Shown: positions 11,995 to 22,582 of the stretch, piece after piece
Layout of the letters: every line of letters begins with the position of its first letter
Numbering within the stretch: the first letter of the stretch is position 1
From: Phanerochaete sordida
Lineage: Eukaryota > Basidiomycota > Agaricomycetes > Polyporales > Phanerochaetaceae
Direction: 5' to 3'
Assembly: GCA_019973155.2 (NCBI GenBank)
Contig: BPQB01000113.1
Span: 1-64,000, forward strand
Length of the DNA stretch: 64,000 nt
The notes under the pieces: generated by a model
Database searches by the model: none
The model's input: only the letters and a program-made list of their open reading frames with translations
What the model was told of the DNA's origin: nothing
Translations under genes and position numbers: made by a program

Positions 11995-13509
11995 ATGTAC
12001 GCCAAGCACCTCTACCAGCTTCTGGCCCTGTCCTCCCTCTGGACATTGCTGCTCTTCAGTTCCGTCCTCGGACGCGCCACAAGTGACCCCCTAGCCCTTC
12101 GCGCCGACGACGTCCAGTGCAGCCTCACCGCTGCTTGGCCGCCGGGGCAGGGCAACGCGCTCGTGCCCCAGCAGCCGCAGGCGGACCTCGTGAGGATCCT
12201 CTCGCAGATCGACCCGGTGCGCATCGAAGCGATCATCAGCAAGCTCGTCTCCTTCGGCACGAGGCACACGCTGTCGAACCAGACGGACCCGGTGCGCGGC
12301 ATCGGCGCGGCGCGCGACTGGATCGCGCAGGAGATGCGCGCGCTCGCGGCGCCCGCGCGCAAGGGCACGACCGTCAGCGTCGGCACGCCGAGCTTCATCC
12401 AGCCCGTCGCAAGTGGCATCCTCTTCCCCGTCAACATCACGAACATCATCGCGACCATCGAGGGCGCGGACGAGCCTGACCGGGTGTACATCATCACGGG
12501 CCACTACGACTCCCGCGTAACGAACCTCGACAACTTCACTGACGACGCTCCCGGCGCGGACGACGACGCGAGTGGTGTGGCGGTGATCATGGAGCTGCTG
12601 CGCATCATGGCGCAGATGCCTCCGCCGCGCGCGACGATCATGCTTGGTGCAGTGGCGGGCGAGGAGCAGGGGTTGTATGGGTCCAACAACTTTGCGCAGC
12701 AGATGTTGGCGGCAGGGAAGGACGTGCAGGGAATGTTCACGAATGACATCGTCGGCAGTCCGAAAGGCGACAACGGCTTTGTCGACCCGAACAGCATTCG
12801 CCTCTTCGGCAAGGGCATTCCCTCCACAGAGAACGCGTCGGTGGTCGCGACACGGGAGTCGATTGGTGGAGAGAACGACTCGCCGGCTCGTGAGCTCGCC
12901 AGGTTTACCCAAGAGGTCGCCTCTAATGCTGTCACTGGAATGAATGGTGGGTCTTCAATTTAGCTCTGTTCAAGACTTTGTTGACAGGTAAATCCACTAG
13001 TCCGCGTCATCTACCGCGCCGACCGCTTCCTGCGGGGTGGCGACCACGAGCCGTTCCTCGACGCGGGCTTCCCCGCGGCCCGCTTCACGGAGCCGCACGA
13101 AGACTTCGCGCACCAGCACCAGGACGTCCGCGTCGACTCCACCGGCAAGCAGTTTGGCGACCTGATCGAATTCTGCGACTTCGGCTTCATCCAGCGCGTC
13201 GCCAAAGTCAACGGGGCAGCCATCTGGTCGCTCGCACAAGCACCGGGCACGCCGCAGGGCGTGACAATCGATACAAGCGTCCTGACGAACAACAGCACGT
13301 TGGCGTGGGACCTGGATCCTAGCCCGGCAGTGGCGGGATACGAGGTTGTGTGGAGGGCGACGGATGAGCCGTTGTGGACGAGTGTCATTCCGGTTGGGCT
13401 GGTAAGCCAGGCGACGGTGCAGGTGGTGAAGGACAACGCTATCATGGGCGTTAGGGCTGTGGGGAAAAATGGGTATCGCAGCCCTGCAACCTTCCCCTTC
13501 CCAAAGTAG
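11995..13509 (+). CDS. Secreted M28 family zinc metallopeptidase
   Basis: Probable secreted aminopeptidase or exopeptidase. The ATG at 11995 starts a signal peptide (MYAKHLYQLLALSSLWTLLL); longer in-frame upstream sequence has no secretion signal. The M28 domain carries the zinc ligands and catalytic residues in order: ITGHYDSR (His), PGADDDASGV (Asp), GAVAGEEQGLYGS (Glu-Glu), FTNDIVGS (Asp) and HEDFAHQHQDV (His). One intron (about 12947-13000) joins GMN to VRVIYRAD. The C-terminus from about PGTPQGVTID to the end looks like a fibronectin type III domain (GYEVVWRATDEPLW), an uncommon addition for a simple aminopeptidase. A role in extracellular protein digestion is inferred. Confidence 0.9.
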
Positions 13510-13619
13510 ATGGATTTAGTGGAGATGTACATTGAGCAATTACGAACACATACCGACAATCTCGCTGCTACCAGAGATCCATAATCAAATCCCGTCGGAC
13601 GGCGACGGAGATGATCTAA

Positions 13620-14956
13620 TCACTTCTCCTGTGCTTCGCGCTCTCGGATCTCTCGCTCCAACCTCTCCCTTTCGGCCTGTCTAAGTCGCATGAGTGTGAC
13701 AGATTCGTAGTCGAGGGCTGACGTCTTGCTGCCTGACGATGTTGTCTCGGAAACGTCAGGCTAATGGGATACGTATCAGTTGGCTGACATGCCTAGGGGC
13801 CAAGAGATCACTCACGAACGACGAGGGGAAGCTTGCAGGGAATGACGAAAAGGCACCGTTGTCCGTAGGAGCTGCCGGCGTAGCGTTCTGCGGCTCAGCT
13901 TCCATCTGCGACTGTGGTTGAGATTGTGATTCCATGATGATGTCCGAGTCTTCTTTGGCGAGAGGCTGAGTCGGCCCTAGCTTGCCCATCTTCTTCAGCC
14001 ATCCGATCAGCTCGGGCTCCTTGTCCTCCGCCCATGTAACCTCTACCCCCGCAAGACCACGTTCCATACGTCCGCTCGCGCACACCGCACCGAAGGCATC
14101 GCCAACCTGCTTGAACGGCACCAGCGCCGTACCCCGCTTCGGCTTCTTTGGCGGTGCAGGCTTCAGCGAGAGCACGATCTCTGAGCTTTCTATCGCGCCA
14201 AACGGTGACAGCAAGGTGCGGACGTGGTCGGTCGTTGTGATGTCCGGTCGTGTACTGAGCTGATATTTGATCTTAACGGTAGTGTCGAGAGTACCTGAGA
14301 GAATATGTTATGAGTCTCACGGAGGAAATAGACAGGCCCGCAAGCAACGCACCAAGGTTCGGTGGTTCAAGCCCAGCCTGTTCGGCTTTTGCCTTTCTCT
14401 CCGCCTCCTCAACTTTCTGCTGCAGCTCTCTCTCCCTTTTCTCGCGGAGGATCCTGCCCTCCTCCATGATTCGCTCGTTCTCTCGCCACATCTCCTTCTG
14501 CTTCGCCTCCTTGTCGACCTTTGCCTTCTTGAAGGCACGTTCGCGCTCTTCAAGCTCGTCCACGAGGTTCTTGCGCTTTGAGTCGTATTGCGCATAGCGA
14601 GCCTTGTGGGCTTCCTTCAGCCGCATCTTCGCGTCCAGCGCCATCCGCCGCAGTGGATCAAGAAGTAACTCATAGGCCTGGTTGAGTTCGTGGAACTTCT
14701 TGGCTGGATAATGCGTACAGTCAATTCCTTGTATGTATATGTACTGACAGCCACATACCCGCATCTGGATTACCACGATTCTACAGAACAAGTCGCGAAG
14801 TTAAGGATAGGCCTGACGTGGAATTGCACGGTTACTCACTCTGTCTGGGTGGACTTTCAGAGACCGCTGGCGATATGCAGTTCGAATCTCCTGCTCGTTG
14901 GACTCGAGGGTAACCTCCAAAAGCTCGTACGGGTTGAGCTCTTCCTCCGATGACAT
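13620..14956 (-). CDS. cwf23: DNAJC17/Cwf23-type J-protein with RRM
   Basis: J-domain protein expected in the spliceosome, like fission yeast Cwf23 and human DNAJC17. The N-terminus NPYELLEVTLESNEQEIRTA leads to the HPD motif (LKVHPDR). A small exon encoding NRGNPDA then joins KKFHELNQAYELLLDP. A long charged coiled coil (KARYAQYDSKRKNLVDELEE onward) follows. After it comes an RRM-like domain (TLLSPFGAIESSEIVL ... KRGTALVPFKQVGDA). The tail ends ERLEREIREREAQEK-stop after a final intron near 13760. The order J-domain, coiled coil, RRM matches the family. It converges on the M28 gene with about 110 bp between stops. Confidence 0.9.
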
Positions 14957-15242
14957 GGTGGTTGCTGCGAAGGATGTGACGCGCCAACTCGGGACCGGAA
15001 ACCGCGCTGCGATCTGCGCGTCTCCGAAATGACTGATCACGTGGATATCCCGCAAGCAGACTGGCACATACTGGCACGCGAGCTTCAAGCTTGATGCGTT
15101 GCACACGCGTACTCGGATGCCGCAATTAAACAGTATATAAGTACAATGAGATCTAGGCAGAAGCAAATAAACACTGCATATAGTATACATAGTCCCAGGA
15201 TGATATTATGGATACAAATTGTCGAATGAGATGTCAGAGTGC

Positions 15243-15851
15243 TCAGCTTCGCTCGTCCCACCGCTCGTACGAGTCTGTCGCCAGGCTCTGGCTGTACGCG
15301 TTTTCAACGGTGTCGCATAGCTTGTCGAGGTTGTCGAGTGCTTCCAGAAGCGCGTCGAGGGAGGACATGTTGTCTGCAAAGCTGTATTTAGTCTTCACGT
15401 TTGCGGACGTGCAATTGTCGAGTGACGCACCGTACATCTGGATACGCAGATGGATGTGGTTTTCGGAAGGATGCGGCACGCTATAGCACATGTCAGTTAT
15501 TGTCCTGTAACGGCAGCCTATCTCTGAGGCAGACGAACGCAAAGCGCAGGATGCTGCAGCTCATGGCACTGTTGACCGTAAAAATATTCTCACCTGTAGC
15601 CACAGAACTCTACTTTGGGGCTATAGAGAGTTACAGTCAGCAAGTTGGAGGTTCTCCAAGGGTGGATACACGCACTTCTTCATGAGCATCCACCTAAGGG
15701 AGTTTCCAATCGTATGGGATTCATCGTGAATTTGGTAGGTCGCAGCAGACAAGTCCGGCTCTGCGCCTTTCAACTGGGAGATGTGAGAAGACAATAGTGT
15801 GGTCGAGGAGGTGTGACGTACAACCCTGAGCTTGGGGGTGGACTCTGCCAT
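15243..15851 (-). CDS. RPC19: RNA polymerase I and III subunit AC19 (RPC19)
   Basis: Alpha-like subunit shared by RNA polymerases I and III, pairing with AC40 as the assembly platform. The short first exon MAESTPKLRV splices to LKGAEPDLSAATYQIHDES, then HTIGNSLRWMLMK, the alpha-motif that marks the family. Later exons give PKVEFCGYSVPHPSENHIHL and RIQMYGA, and a C-terminal helix (LDALLEALDNLDKLCDTVE). Three or four short introns are needed, one of them about 100 nt. Length (about 125-130 residues) fits the family. It is divergent from the orphan gene at 16228. Confidence 0.93.
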
Positions 15852-16227
15852 GCTGGTCGGTACGGAAATTGTCCAAAGGCGAATTTCTGGAGGAGAGCGC
15901 CCAATGAAACTCCGCTGGACAACAGGTCAAAACAAAGCGCCAGGCGTCTAGCGAATATCATTGTCTCCGTCGGGTTTCGCGCCTGCCAGCACGGCCATTG
16001 AGCAACGCTTCTCATTGACCAGACAACCAGCAGCATCGCGACACGACAATGCTCGTCTGCATCCCATTATTTTATCTCGCAATGCATTATAAGGACTGCC
16101 TGCATAGCCCGTTGCTCTTACCTCTTCCGTGCTTCGTACGCAGTCGCACCGTCTCGTCTTCATAAGCAGGGCAGGCCCTACATAACTCTATACCTTCGTG
16201 TGCGGTTCTTCTCACACTCCTGTCGAA
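15852..16227. promoter_or_regulatory. Divergent intergenic region, RPC19 and orphan gene
   Basis: This 376-bp stretch lies between two divergent start codons and must hold both promoters. The right third is pyrimidine-rich on the + strand (CTTACCTCTTCC..., TCTTCTCACACTCCTG), as often seen just upstream of fungal transcripts. No individual factor site can be named. Confidence 0.45.
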
Positions 16228-16892
16228 ATGTCTACCTACGGATCCCAGTCTTCGCCCTCTCACTCCTCTCGTCCGACGCTGCCTTCGCTCCATTCGCTTG
16301 GACTTCCGCAACTCATTTCGTTCAGCTCAGACAGAATGAGCATCTGTGACGGCCAGAAGGTCAGTCGTCGCTGCCTGCTATGTTTCGGGCCCAAGCTCAG
16401 ATCTTTATCCAGACGCCCACAGGCCCGCTCAACGAGCACACGACCTGGCATAGAGCTCGCCAGAGCTCCATTTCCTCGGTGGCTTCCTCCTGCACGATCA
16501 CATCTGCACGCTCTCCATCTCCCCCTAATTCCGACTCAGACGAATCTGAATGCTCAGAACGCAGCCGCATATCGATATCGCCGCCGCTGGTCTCCCATAC
16601 ATCCAACTCGTACCGCCTCGTGCGTAGCACGACCAAAGAGGCCAACGCCTATGTTCTTGTGCCACCGGCCCCGGAACATTACGTCGAGAACATCTCCTCC
16701 TTCTCGCGCGCCAAAGCTGCAAGGAGCCCGAAGCCCCAGAACCAAGCCCTGCTCCTCGTGGGCCCTGCGCTGGAGTACCTGCGGCATCCCAGAGTTCGCA
16801 TCGCCAAAGGCGCACGGTTACACCCCTATCGCATGGTCCCTCGCCCTGAACGGCGTTCCGGCACAAGTACCCCTTCCGACCCACGTTCATGA
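16228..16892 (+). CDS. Ser/Pro-rich protein of unknown function
   Basis: Two exons: the first starts MSTYGSQSSPSHSSRPTLPS, and an intron of 46 nt joins it to IFIQTPTGPLNEHTTWH. The protein (about 205 residues) is Ser-rich, then carries a region that looks ordered: YVLVPPAPEHYVENISSF and ALLLVGPALEYLRHPR followed by IAKGARLHPYRMVP near the C-terminus. No domain family is recognised and there is no signal peptide or membrane helix. The well-formed C-terminal block suggests a conserved fungal core of unknown role. Pyrimidine-rich leader sequence supports the ATG at 16228. Confidence 0.65.
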
Positions 16893-17296
16893 ATCCTGCG
16901 TTAGAGACCGGGCTCGTTGCTACGGGATTGCTTTCTTGCTTTTGTACAACGTCATTTATATCTAGATACTTATTGTATGTACTATGCACTTTGAGATGTA
17001 CTTTTGGGCTGTATTTGTACACCTACTCCACTATCTTATTTGCTGCAGCATCTCTTGGATTTTCTGGTGACAAACACTACACATACCCGATTCGGATGTC
17101 GAGGCTACGTACCGGCTCCCGACGCGCGGCAAGCCGATTCTTGCTGCCGTGGAAAATCATGCATGATGCGCCATAGAGCGACGCAACCCATGCGCTGCAT
17201 GCAGCTCCGGAAGTTGTAGCACCGGTGCCCAGTGAGTGCGCCAAAGCCGGGGTTATTGGCAAATACTCACTTGCGTCTTGCCACGTCGCAGACACC
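16893..17296. other. Intergenic, no gene seen
   Basis: This 404-bp stretch holds the 3' flank of the orphan gene (AT-rich part near 16960-17050) and the promoter of the DUF2855 gene. No open frame of note, RNA gene or repeat is visible. Confidence 0.55.
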
Positions 17297-18662
17297 ATGG
17301 AGAACGTTACTCTCTGTGTTCCGAGGCCCTCGTCGCAGCAAGACCCACACAAGCCTGTGCTTGCGCGGTCCCAGCTCCCGGCCAAACTGGAGGGGAATCA
17401 TGTACTCATCAAAGTGGACAAGTTTGGCTTTTCGGCGAACAACGTCACCTACCAAGCATTGGGTGAAGCTCCGCACTTTCGGTGAGCAAGCATTGTATTT
17501 CTTCCATGCAGCCAAAACTAATCCTAAGTATAGGTACTTTGACTTCCATCCTGCTCCACGTGTAGACGAAGCGTCGCCCGAGACGCACGGAGTCATCCCC
17601 GTGTGGGGCTTCGGGACAGTGGTCAAGTCCACTCATCCTCGTATCCAGCCTGGCGAACGAGTCTATGGGTATTTCGCTCCAACGAAGTACCTCCTGGTTC
17701 CTGTGTCCCCAGCGGATGTGAACAAGTATAATTTTCACATTCCTAGGCCGCATCTGCCTGCCGGTACGTCTGCTGCTGTTTGTGAGGCGGGATCTCGCTC
17801 AAGGGCTCGAATCCCATCTTGCAAAGATCGACGACCATATAACCAAGTCGTGCGCTGTGCCTCGGATGCCCAGTACGATCCCTCGCCCATCGCAGAGGAT
17901 CTTACCATGCTCTACCGCCCCCTGTTCTGGACTGCCTTCTGGTGCGAGAACTGGCTGGACGCCTTCAGCTATCGTGATGCAGATAGCTTCCTGATATCGT
18001 CTGCGTCTGCGAAGACGGCATTCTGCCTCGCCTACCTCATCGGGAAGCGTAAGAAGACCACCGGTAAATCAATCACGATCGTAGGACTCACCTCCAAGGG
18101 CAACGTCGGCTTCACACGTGGCCTCAAGCTGTACGACTCGGTCGTCAACTACGACGCTTTAGAGTCGCCTGGCGAGCTAAAGCCCTCTACAAGGAAGTGG
18201 CTGTACATTGACGTCGCCGGGAATGACAAGCTCAACGAGCGAGTCAGTCGTCACTTCTCGGAGAGCGGTTCCCTCGTCGCAGGCATTCAACTCGGGCTCA
18301 CGAACCTCTCTCCCTCCGCCCCTGCGGCGTCCTCCACCAAATTCACCACGAACACCTCCTTGTCCGCGCCGGCCCCGTCGAAGGGTCCGTTCGAGATGGA
18401 GCAGTTCTTCATGCCGGAGTGGCTCGCAGTCCAGCGCACGCGGCTTCGCGTCGACGAGATCACGGCGATGCAGGCCACGGCGTGGAGCGAGCTCATGCGC
18501 GACGGACGGGACTGGGTACGCATAGAGTATGTGCGCGGCGGGATCGCCGTCGAGCAGGCTTACCGCGAGGTCGCACAGAAGGGCACGGATCCCACAACTG
18601 GGATGGTATGGAGCTTGTGGGACGGAACGGAGTTTGATCGGAAGGCCGCCTCGAAGCTCTAG
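17297..18662 (+). CDS. DUF2855 family protein
   Basis: Member of a fungal and bacterial family of unknown function with a GroES-like, alcohol-dehydrogenase-like look. Seen in order: VLIKVDKFGFSANNVTYQAL, WGFGTVVKSTHPRIQPGERV, YGYFAPTKYLLVPV, then MLYRPLFWTAFWCENWLDAF. A Rossmann-like segment follows (SASAKTAFCLAYLI, GKSITIVGLTSKGNVGF), then YDSVVNYDAL and a C-terminal part including FFMPEWLAVQRTRL. Three exons; introns near 17483-17533 and 17765-17827 have GT-AG ends and restore the frame. No catalytic residues can be assigned. The start at 17297 is the first ATG in frame. Confidence 0.85.
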
Positions 18663-19388
18663 GTTCGCTAGAGATGGGGTTTGTGTACCGTATGCAGAGG
18701 CAAATGGCTGTGCGGGGTGCTGCCGAGGAAGTGATACGCTCATAGGGCATATTGGCTGGCTCGAAGTCCGTTCTGTGCATCTGTACCGCCGTTGAACGTG
18801 TATTTTTTCCATCGAACCGCGAAGAATTTTCTCACTCATGACAGCTCCGAGTCGACCCTATCCCTTGGTTCACCAGATGACTGAGGTAGCAACGTCAATG
18901 GGTACCTTCTCCATCCTCTACTGCATCGTCCTGCACGCGGGCCTGACCGCTTCAAAGCAGCATATTTGACAGGAGCCGCAAGCCTGACCTTGTCCAGCTT
19001 ATGAACATTTCCAATGAGTACATTAACTGAATGGGTGACCCTGCACTCAGCTCGTGCGCCGCATCCGTCATATGCCGACATGCACCAGGCCGTGACGGCG
19101 GCTGCCATCGCGCCTGCAGGATACGCCAACCAAGCCTTCGGATTCGCCGCCGAATCATTGGCCCTCCACGCTGCAGTGGCATCCCTGCCAGGAACCTGCG
19201 CACATCCACTGATGCGACCCTCCGCCGATTGACAAACGTGCATGTGGCTGAGGGCTTCTGGGCCTGCTGCTGCAGGTTCATGCACATGGTGCAGCCCCGC
19301 ATGGGCAGACGTGGGCAGTAACGAAATTGTACTTAAGGTCGAGGCAGAGAAAGGCGAGAGAGCAGCCTCTGGCGTTGACCTGACAAGC
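18663..19388. other. Intergenic, no gene seen
   Basis: A 726-bp gap that holds the 3' flank of the DUF2855 gene and the upstream region of the GH25 gene. Long open frames occur here on both strands, but they look like GC-driven artefacts with no recognisable domain. No repeat or RNA gene is seen. Confidence 0.5.
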
Positions 19389-20436
19389 ATGTTCTCCCGC
19401 GTCCTCGCTCTCGTGCTGGTGGCAGCCAGCATCGCCTCAGCGACACCCGTCCTGGAGAAGCGTGCTTCCGTGTCGGGCATCGATGGTGCGCGCCCTGCCA
19501 CCCTGGGAGAGACGATGCTCATAACGGGTTAGTCTCCCATTACCAGGGCACCATCAACTGGAACACCGTGAAGTCCAACGGTGTGCAGTTCGTCTACATC
19601 AAGGCTACCGAAGGCACCGGTAAGCAGGATCCACACGCATATGGTACAAAATACTCACTATCTGCCAGGTTACAAGGACCCGAACTTCTCTAACGTGAGC
19701 ACGCATGGAGCGCACCGCATGACGCACCGCTGACCCCGCGCAGAACTACGTCGGTGCGACGAACGCAGGCCTCATCCGCGGCGGATACCACTTTGCGCAC
19801 CCGGACGAGTCATCGGGCGCCACGCAGGCGAACTACTTCCTCGCGAACGGCGGAGGCTGGAGCAGCGATGGAATCACGCTTCCCGGCGCCCTGGACATCG
19901 AATGTAAGCTTCTTTGGTCTCGTCGGCATCTCCACAACTCACATCTCGCCAGACAACCCCAGCGGCGCGGAGTGCTACGGCTTGAGCGCGGCGTCGATGG
20001 TCTCCTGGGTCAAGGACTTTTCGAATACCTACCACACGAAGACCGGCGTGTAAGCATCGGCTAGCTGCACGATGTTACGGACGCTGAAGTGTCGGCCGAT
20101 AGATACCCCGTCATCTACACCACGACGGACTGGTGGACGAGCTGCACGGGCAACAGCGCCTCGTTCGCCTCCACCAACCCGCTCTGGGTCGCTCGCTATG
20201 CCTCTAGGTGCGTGCTTTGAAGTGAGTAACTAGGGTGGGGCTGACATCCGGGAACAGCGTTGGCGCGCTTCCCGCAGGCTGGAGCTACGAGACGTTCTGG
20301 CAGTTCGCCGATTCGGGCTCCAACCCTGGCGACCAGGACATCTTTAACGGCGACATGGCCGGCCTGAAGAGGTACGTGTCGACACTGCTGATATGCACTG
20401 GGAGACTGACTGCCTCTCAGACTCGCTCTGGGTTGA
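19389..20436 (+). CDS. Secreted GH25 muramidase (Chalaropsis-type lysozyme)
   Basis: Secreted enzyme predicted to cut the beta-1,4 link between N-acetylmuramic acid and N-acetylglucosamine in bacterial peptidoglycan. The start gives a signal peptide ([20 protein letters not shown]) and a likely KEX2 site (LEKR). Family motifs are SGID joined to [13 protein letters not shown] (catalytic-site Asp), [27 protein letters not shown] joined to YNPSG (catalytic Asp and Glu), [19 protein letters not shown] and TFWQFADSG. At least six short introns split it. The last exon gives RLALG-stop. Possible roles are bacterial cell-wall feeding or defence against bacteria. Confidence 0.92.
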
Positions 20437-20553
20437 AGTCCCACGGACACGTTGATAACACGACTGGTGTAATAAATAGGTGTGGTAGTATGACAATGTA
20501 TTATCCGATCGAAGCGTACCGAAAACTTGACTCGCGAAACAGTGTGACGTGCA

Positions 20554-22373
20554 TTAAACAATCTCGTCTACCTTCGACCGAGAAATGCAGAAACCCTTCG
20601 TGCCGGCATGATGAGTGATGCCTGTAGAACATGGTTGGAGGAACTCACAGGGACTATCCATTCCTTGCAGCCACAGCACAAACCAGCCCAGTCGTAGTTC
20701 CCGAGCTTGGCATTGCACTTTTTATTTGGACATATGATTTTCCCAGAAAGCTCGCCTTTGTCGAGGAAGGCATCCATCCATTTCAGCTAGACGTGGGTTC
20801 AGCCATGCACCGTCGTGACAGCAGTATCCAGAACTTACAGGTTCGACGAAATACCCCGAGCATTTGGGGTTTACCAATATCGGGGAGTTTGGGGGAGGAT
20901 TGACAGTTGGCATAGCACGCGGTAGAGCAAGGAGAGAAGGAGAGGGAGCAGGTGTTACGCGCAGTTCGGGGCGAAGGCCTACGAAGGCAGGGTCACTATT
21001 CTGCTGAGCGGACAGCTCTGCGGCAGTTGCAGGCACGGACGACATGCTGACAGGTCTCCGCGTGGGTCTTGTTACCGGCGGTCGAGAACTTGGGGCGGCA
21101 GAGACTGCCTGTGTTCGAGGAGCGGGCTGCGACGAGGGTGTCTCATCCGAAGTGACCACTGTCGGTATTTTGACTTCTTCAGTCTTTGTTTCACCTCGTG
21201 ACCCGGCGTCCGTGTTTGGCTCCTTGTTTGACTCTTCCTTCTCTTGCCGTTCGTCAAGAGTCACCTTTTCTGAGAGTTGACGACCGAGCTCCTCCGCCTC
21301 GTCGATAACAGAGGTATCCGCCGCGGGTTTCTCACTAGGGTGCTCGAGGATGTCCTCAGGTGGCTCGATGTCTGGGATGCTGGAAAATGCAGGAGGCGAT
21401 GGTATGACCGGCGAGTATGCGACAGACGGCGACAACGTGCTGAGTTGACCATGATCTTGCATATTTTCCCTTGTCGCAAGGATTTGCCTACGCTGGCGTC
21501 AACACGGTATGAATATAACTGAGAGGCCCATGCTCACCTGCACATCTTACATCGAATGCGGCAGCGAGGTTCGTTAGAGCTAGAAGGCGTGGCCTCTCTG
21601 GGGGAGGTTCTTGGCAATGGCAGTGCCTCAGTGTCTACCGGTTCTCCGTCTGCAGGAACCGCAGGTCGGGAATGGTCAGAGTATTTGCGGCGCCAAGCGG
21701 GCTTACCGATTATGTTCTTGACCATACGCTCCAGATAGAACATACGGGTCGCCTTATCGTGCATGGAAACACGGCATGATGCTTTGTGGAATATCTGCAG
21801 CTGAGCCAGGAAGCTGTCATTCGGCCTGCGCAAGACAATAAGCCTTGGAAGCCGGCGCGCTACGTATGCCACTTACTCTACTTGAGGTCTGGCTTTACGA
21901 ATCAGGGTGAGAGCGTCTTCTGGGCTGAGTCCACGCGAATACATGAGATAGGCGGCGACCATCGAGGTACTTCGACCTAGACACACACTTCGGTTGGCTG
22001 CAAATATTCGTAGCCCATAGACAGGACGTACTTATTCCAGCCAAACAGTGAACGAGCACGCCGCGTCCTTTGTCTAACTCGGCCTGTATGAAGGTGATAG
22101 CGACGACGAGATGTCTGAGGATGTCCTCGCTTTCGACGTCGTTTATGCTTATTTGCAGCCGGTTGAACGTCTACTGAGACAGAAGATCGAGCCATGGGTC
22201 CTTGCGGCCATTCAGGGAGTTGGTACACACACCTCCTCGACGACGACCTTTCCCCGCATTGCCGTGAGGATGCTGTGTATGTTCTTCTCTCGCAGGTTCT
22301 TTGGGTCCAGCGCGCTTGAGATGTCGCCGAGCCAGAGGTTGGGGATGACTTCGTTCATGTGCCAGCCGTCCAT
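20554..22373 (-). CDS. YVH1: Dual-specificity phosphatase YVH1/DUSP12
   Basis: Atypical dual-specificity phosphatase that, in yeast, helps exchange Mrt4 for P0 on the 60S ribosome. The N-terminus MDGWHMNEVIPNLWLGDISS opens the catalytic domain. The active-site loop VHCLAGISRSTS (Cys nucleophile, Arg) is split by an intron after the Ile codon. General-acid-side and downstream parts read MVAAYLMYSRGLSPEDALT and PNDSFLAQLQIF. The C-terminus carries the zinc-binding domain: CRIRCKMCR, a long Pro/Ser/Thr-rich linker, then WMDAFLDKGELSGKIICPN, a second Cys pair in CNAKLGNYDWAGLCCGC, and the end GFCISRSKVDEIV. The last join uses the acceptor ending GCACGAAG, since it alone gives the family tail. Divergent with GPI8. 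Confidence 0.92.
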
Positions 22374-22582
22374 GTCGGCGCGGCTGTCTGATTCTCGAGG
22401 GGGAGGAGGAGGAGGAGAGTCGCGAGGGAGGTGCGAAGCCGGAGGTTAGAGAACAAGCCGGCGTCTAGACCGCTGTACGCATTTTACGTTCGCTTCCTCG
22501 GTGATCCCGATCTGATCTCCTGCAGATCGCCCCCGCGCCGCGCGCCTCGACGGCACCGCTCTCTCCGTCTCCGTCCTCCGTC
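22374..22582. promoter_or_regulatory. Compact divergent promoter, YVH1 and GPI8
   Basis: Only 209 bp separate the two ATGs. The region is GC-rich and contains a purine run (GGGGGAGGAGGAGGAGGAGA) at about 22399-22418. No TATA box is visible. Shared control of the two genes is possible but is only inferred from spacing. Confidence 0.5.
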
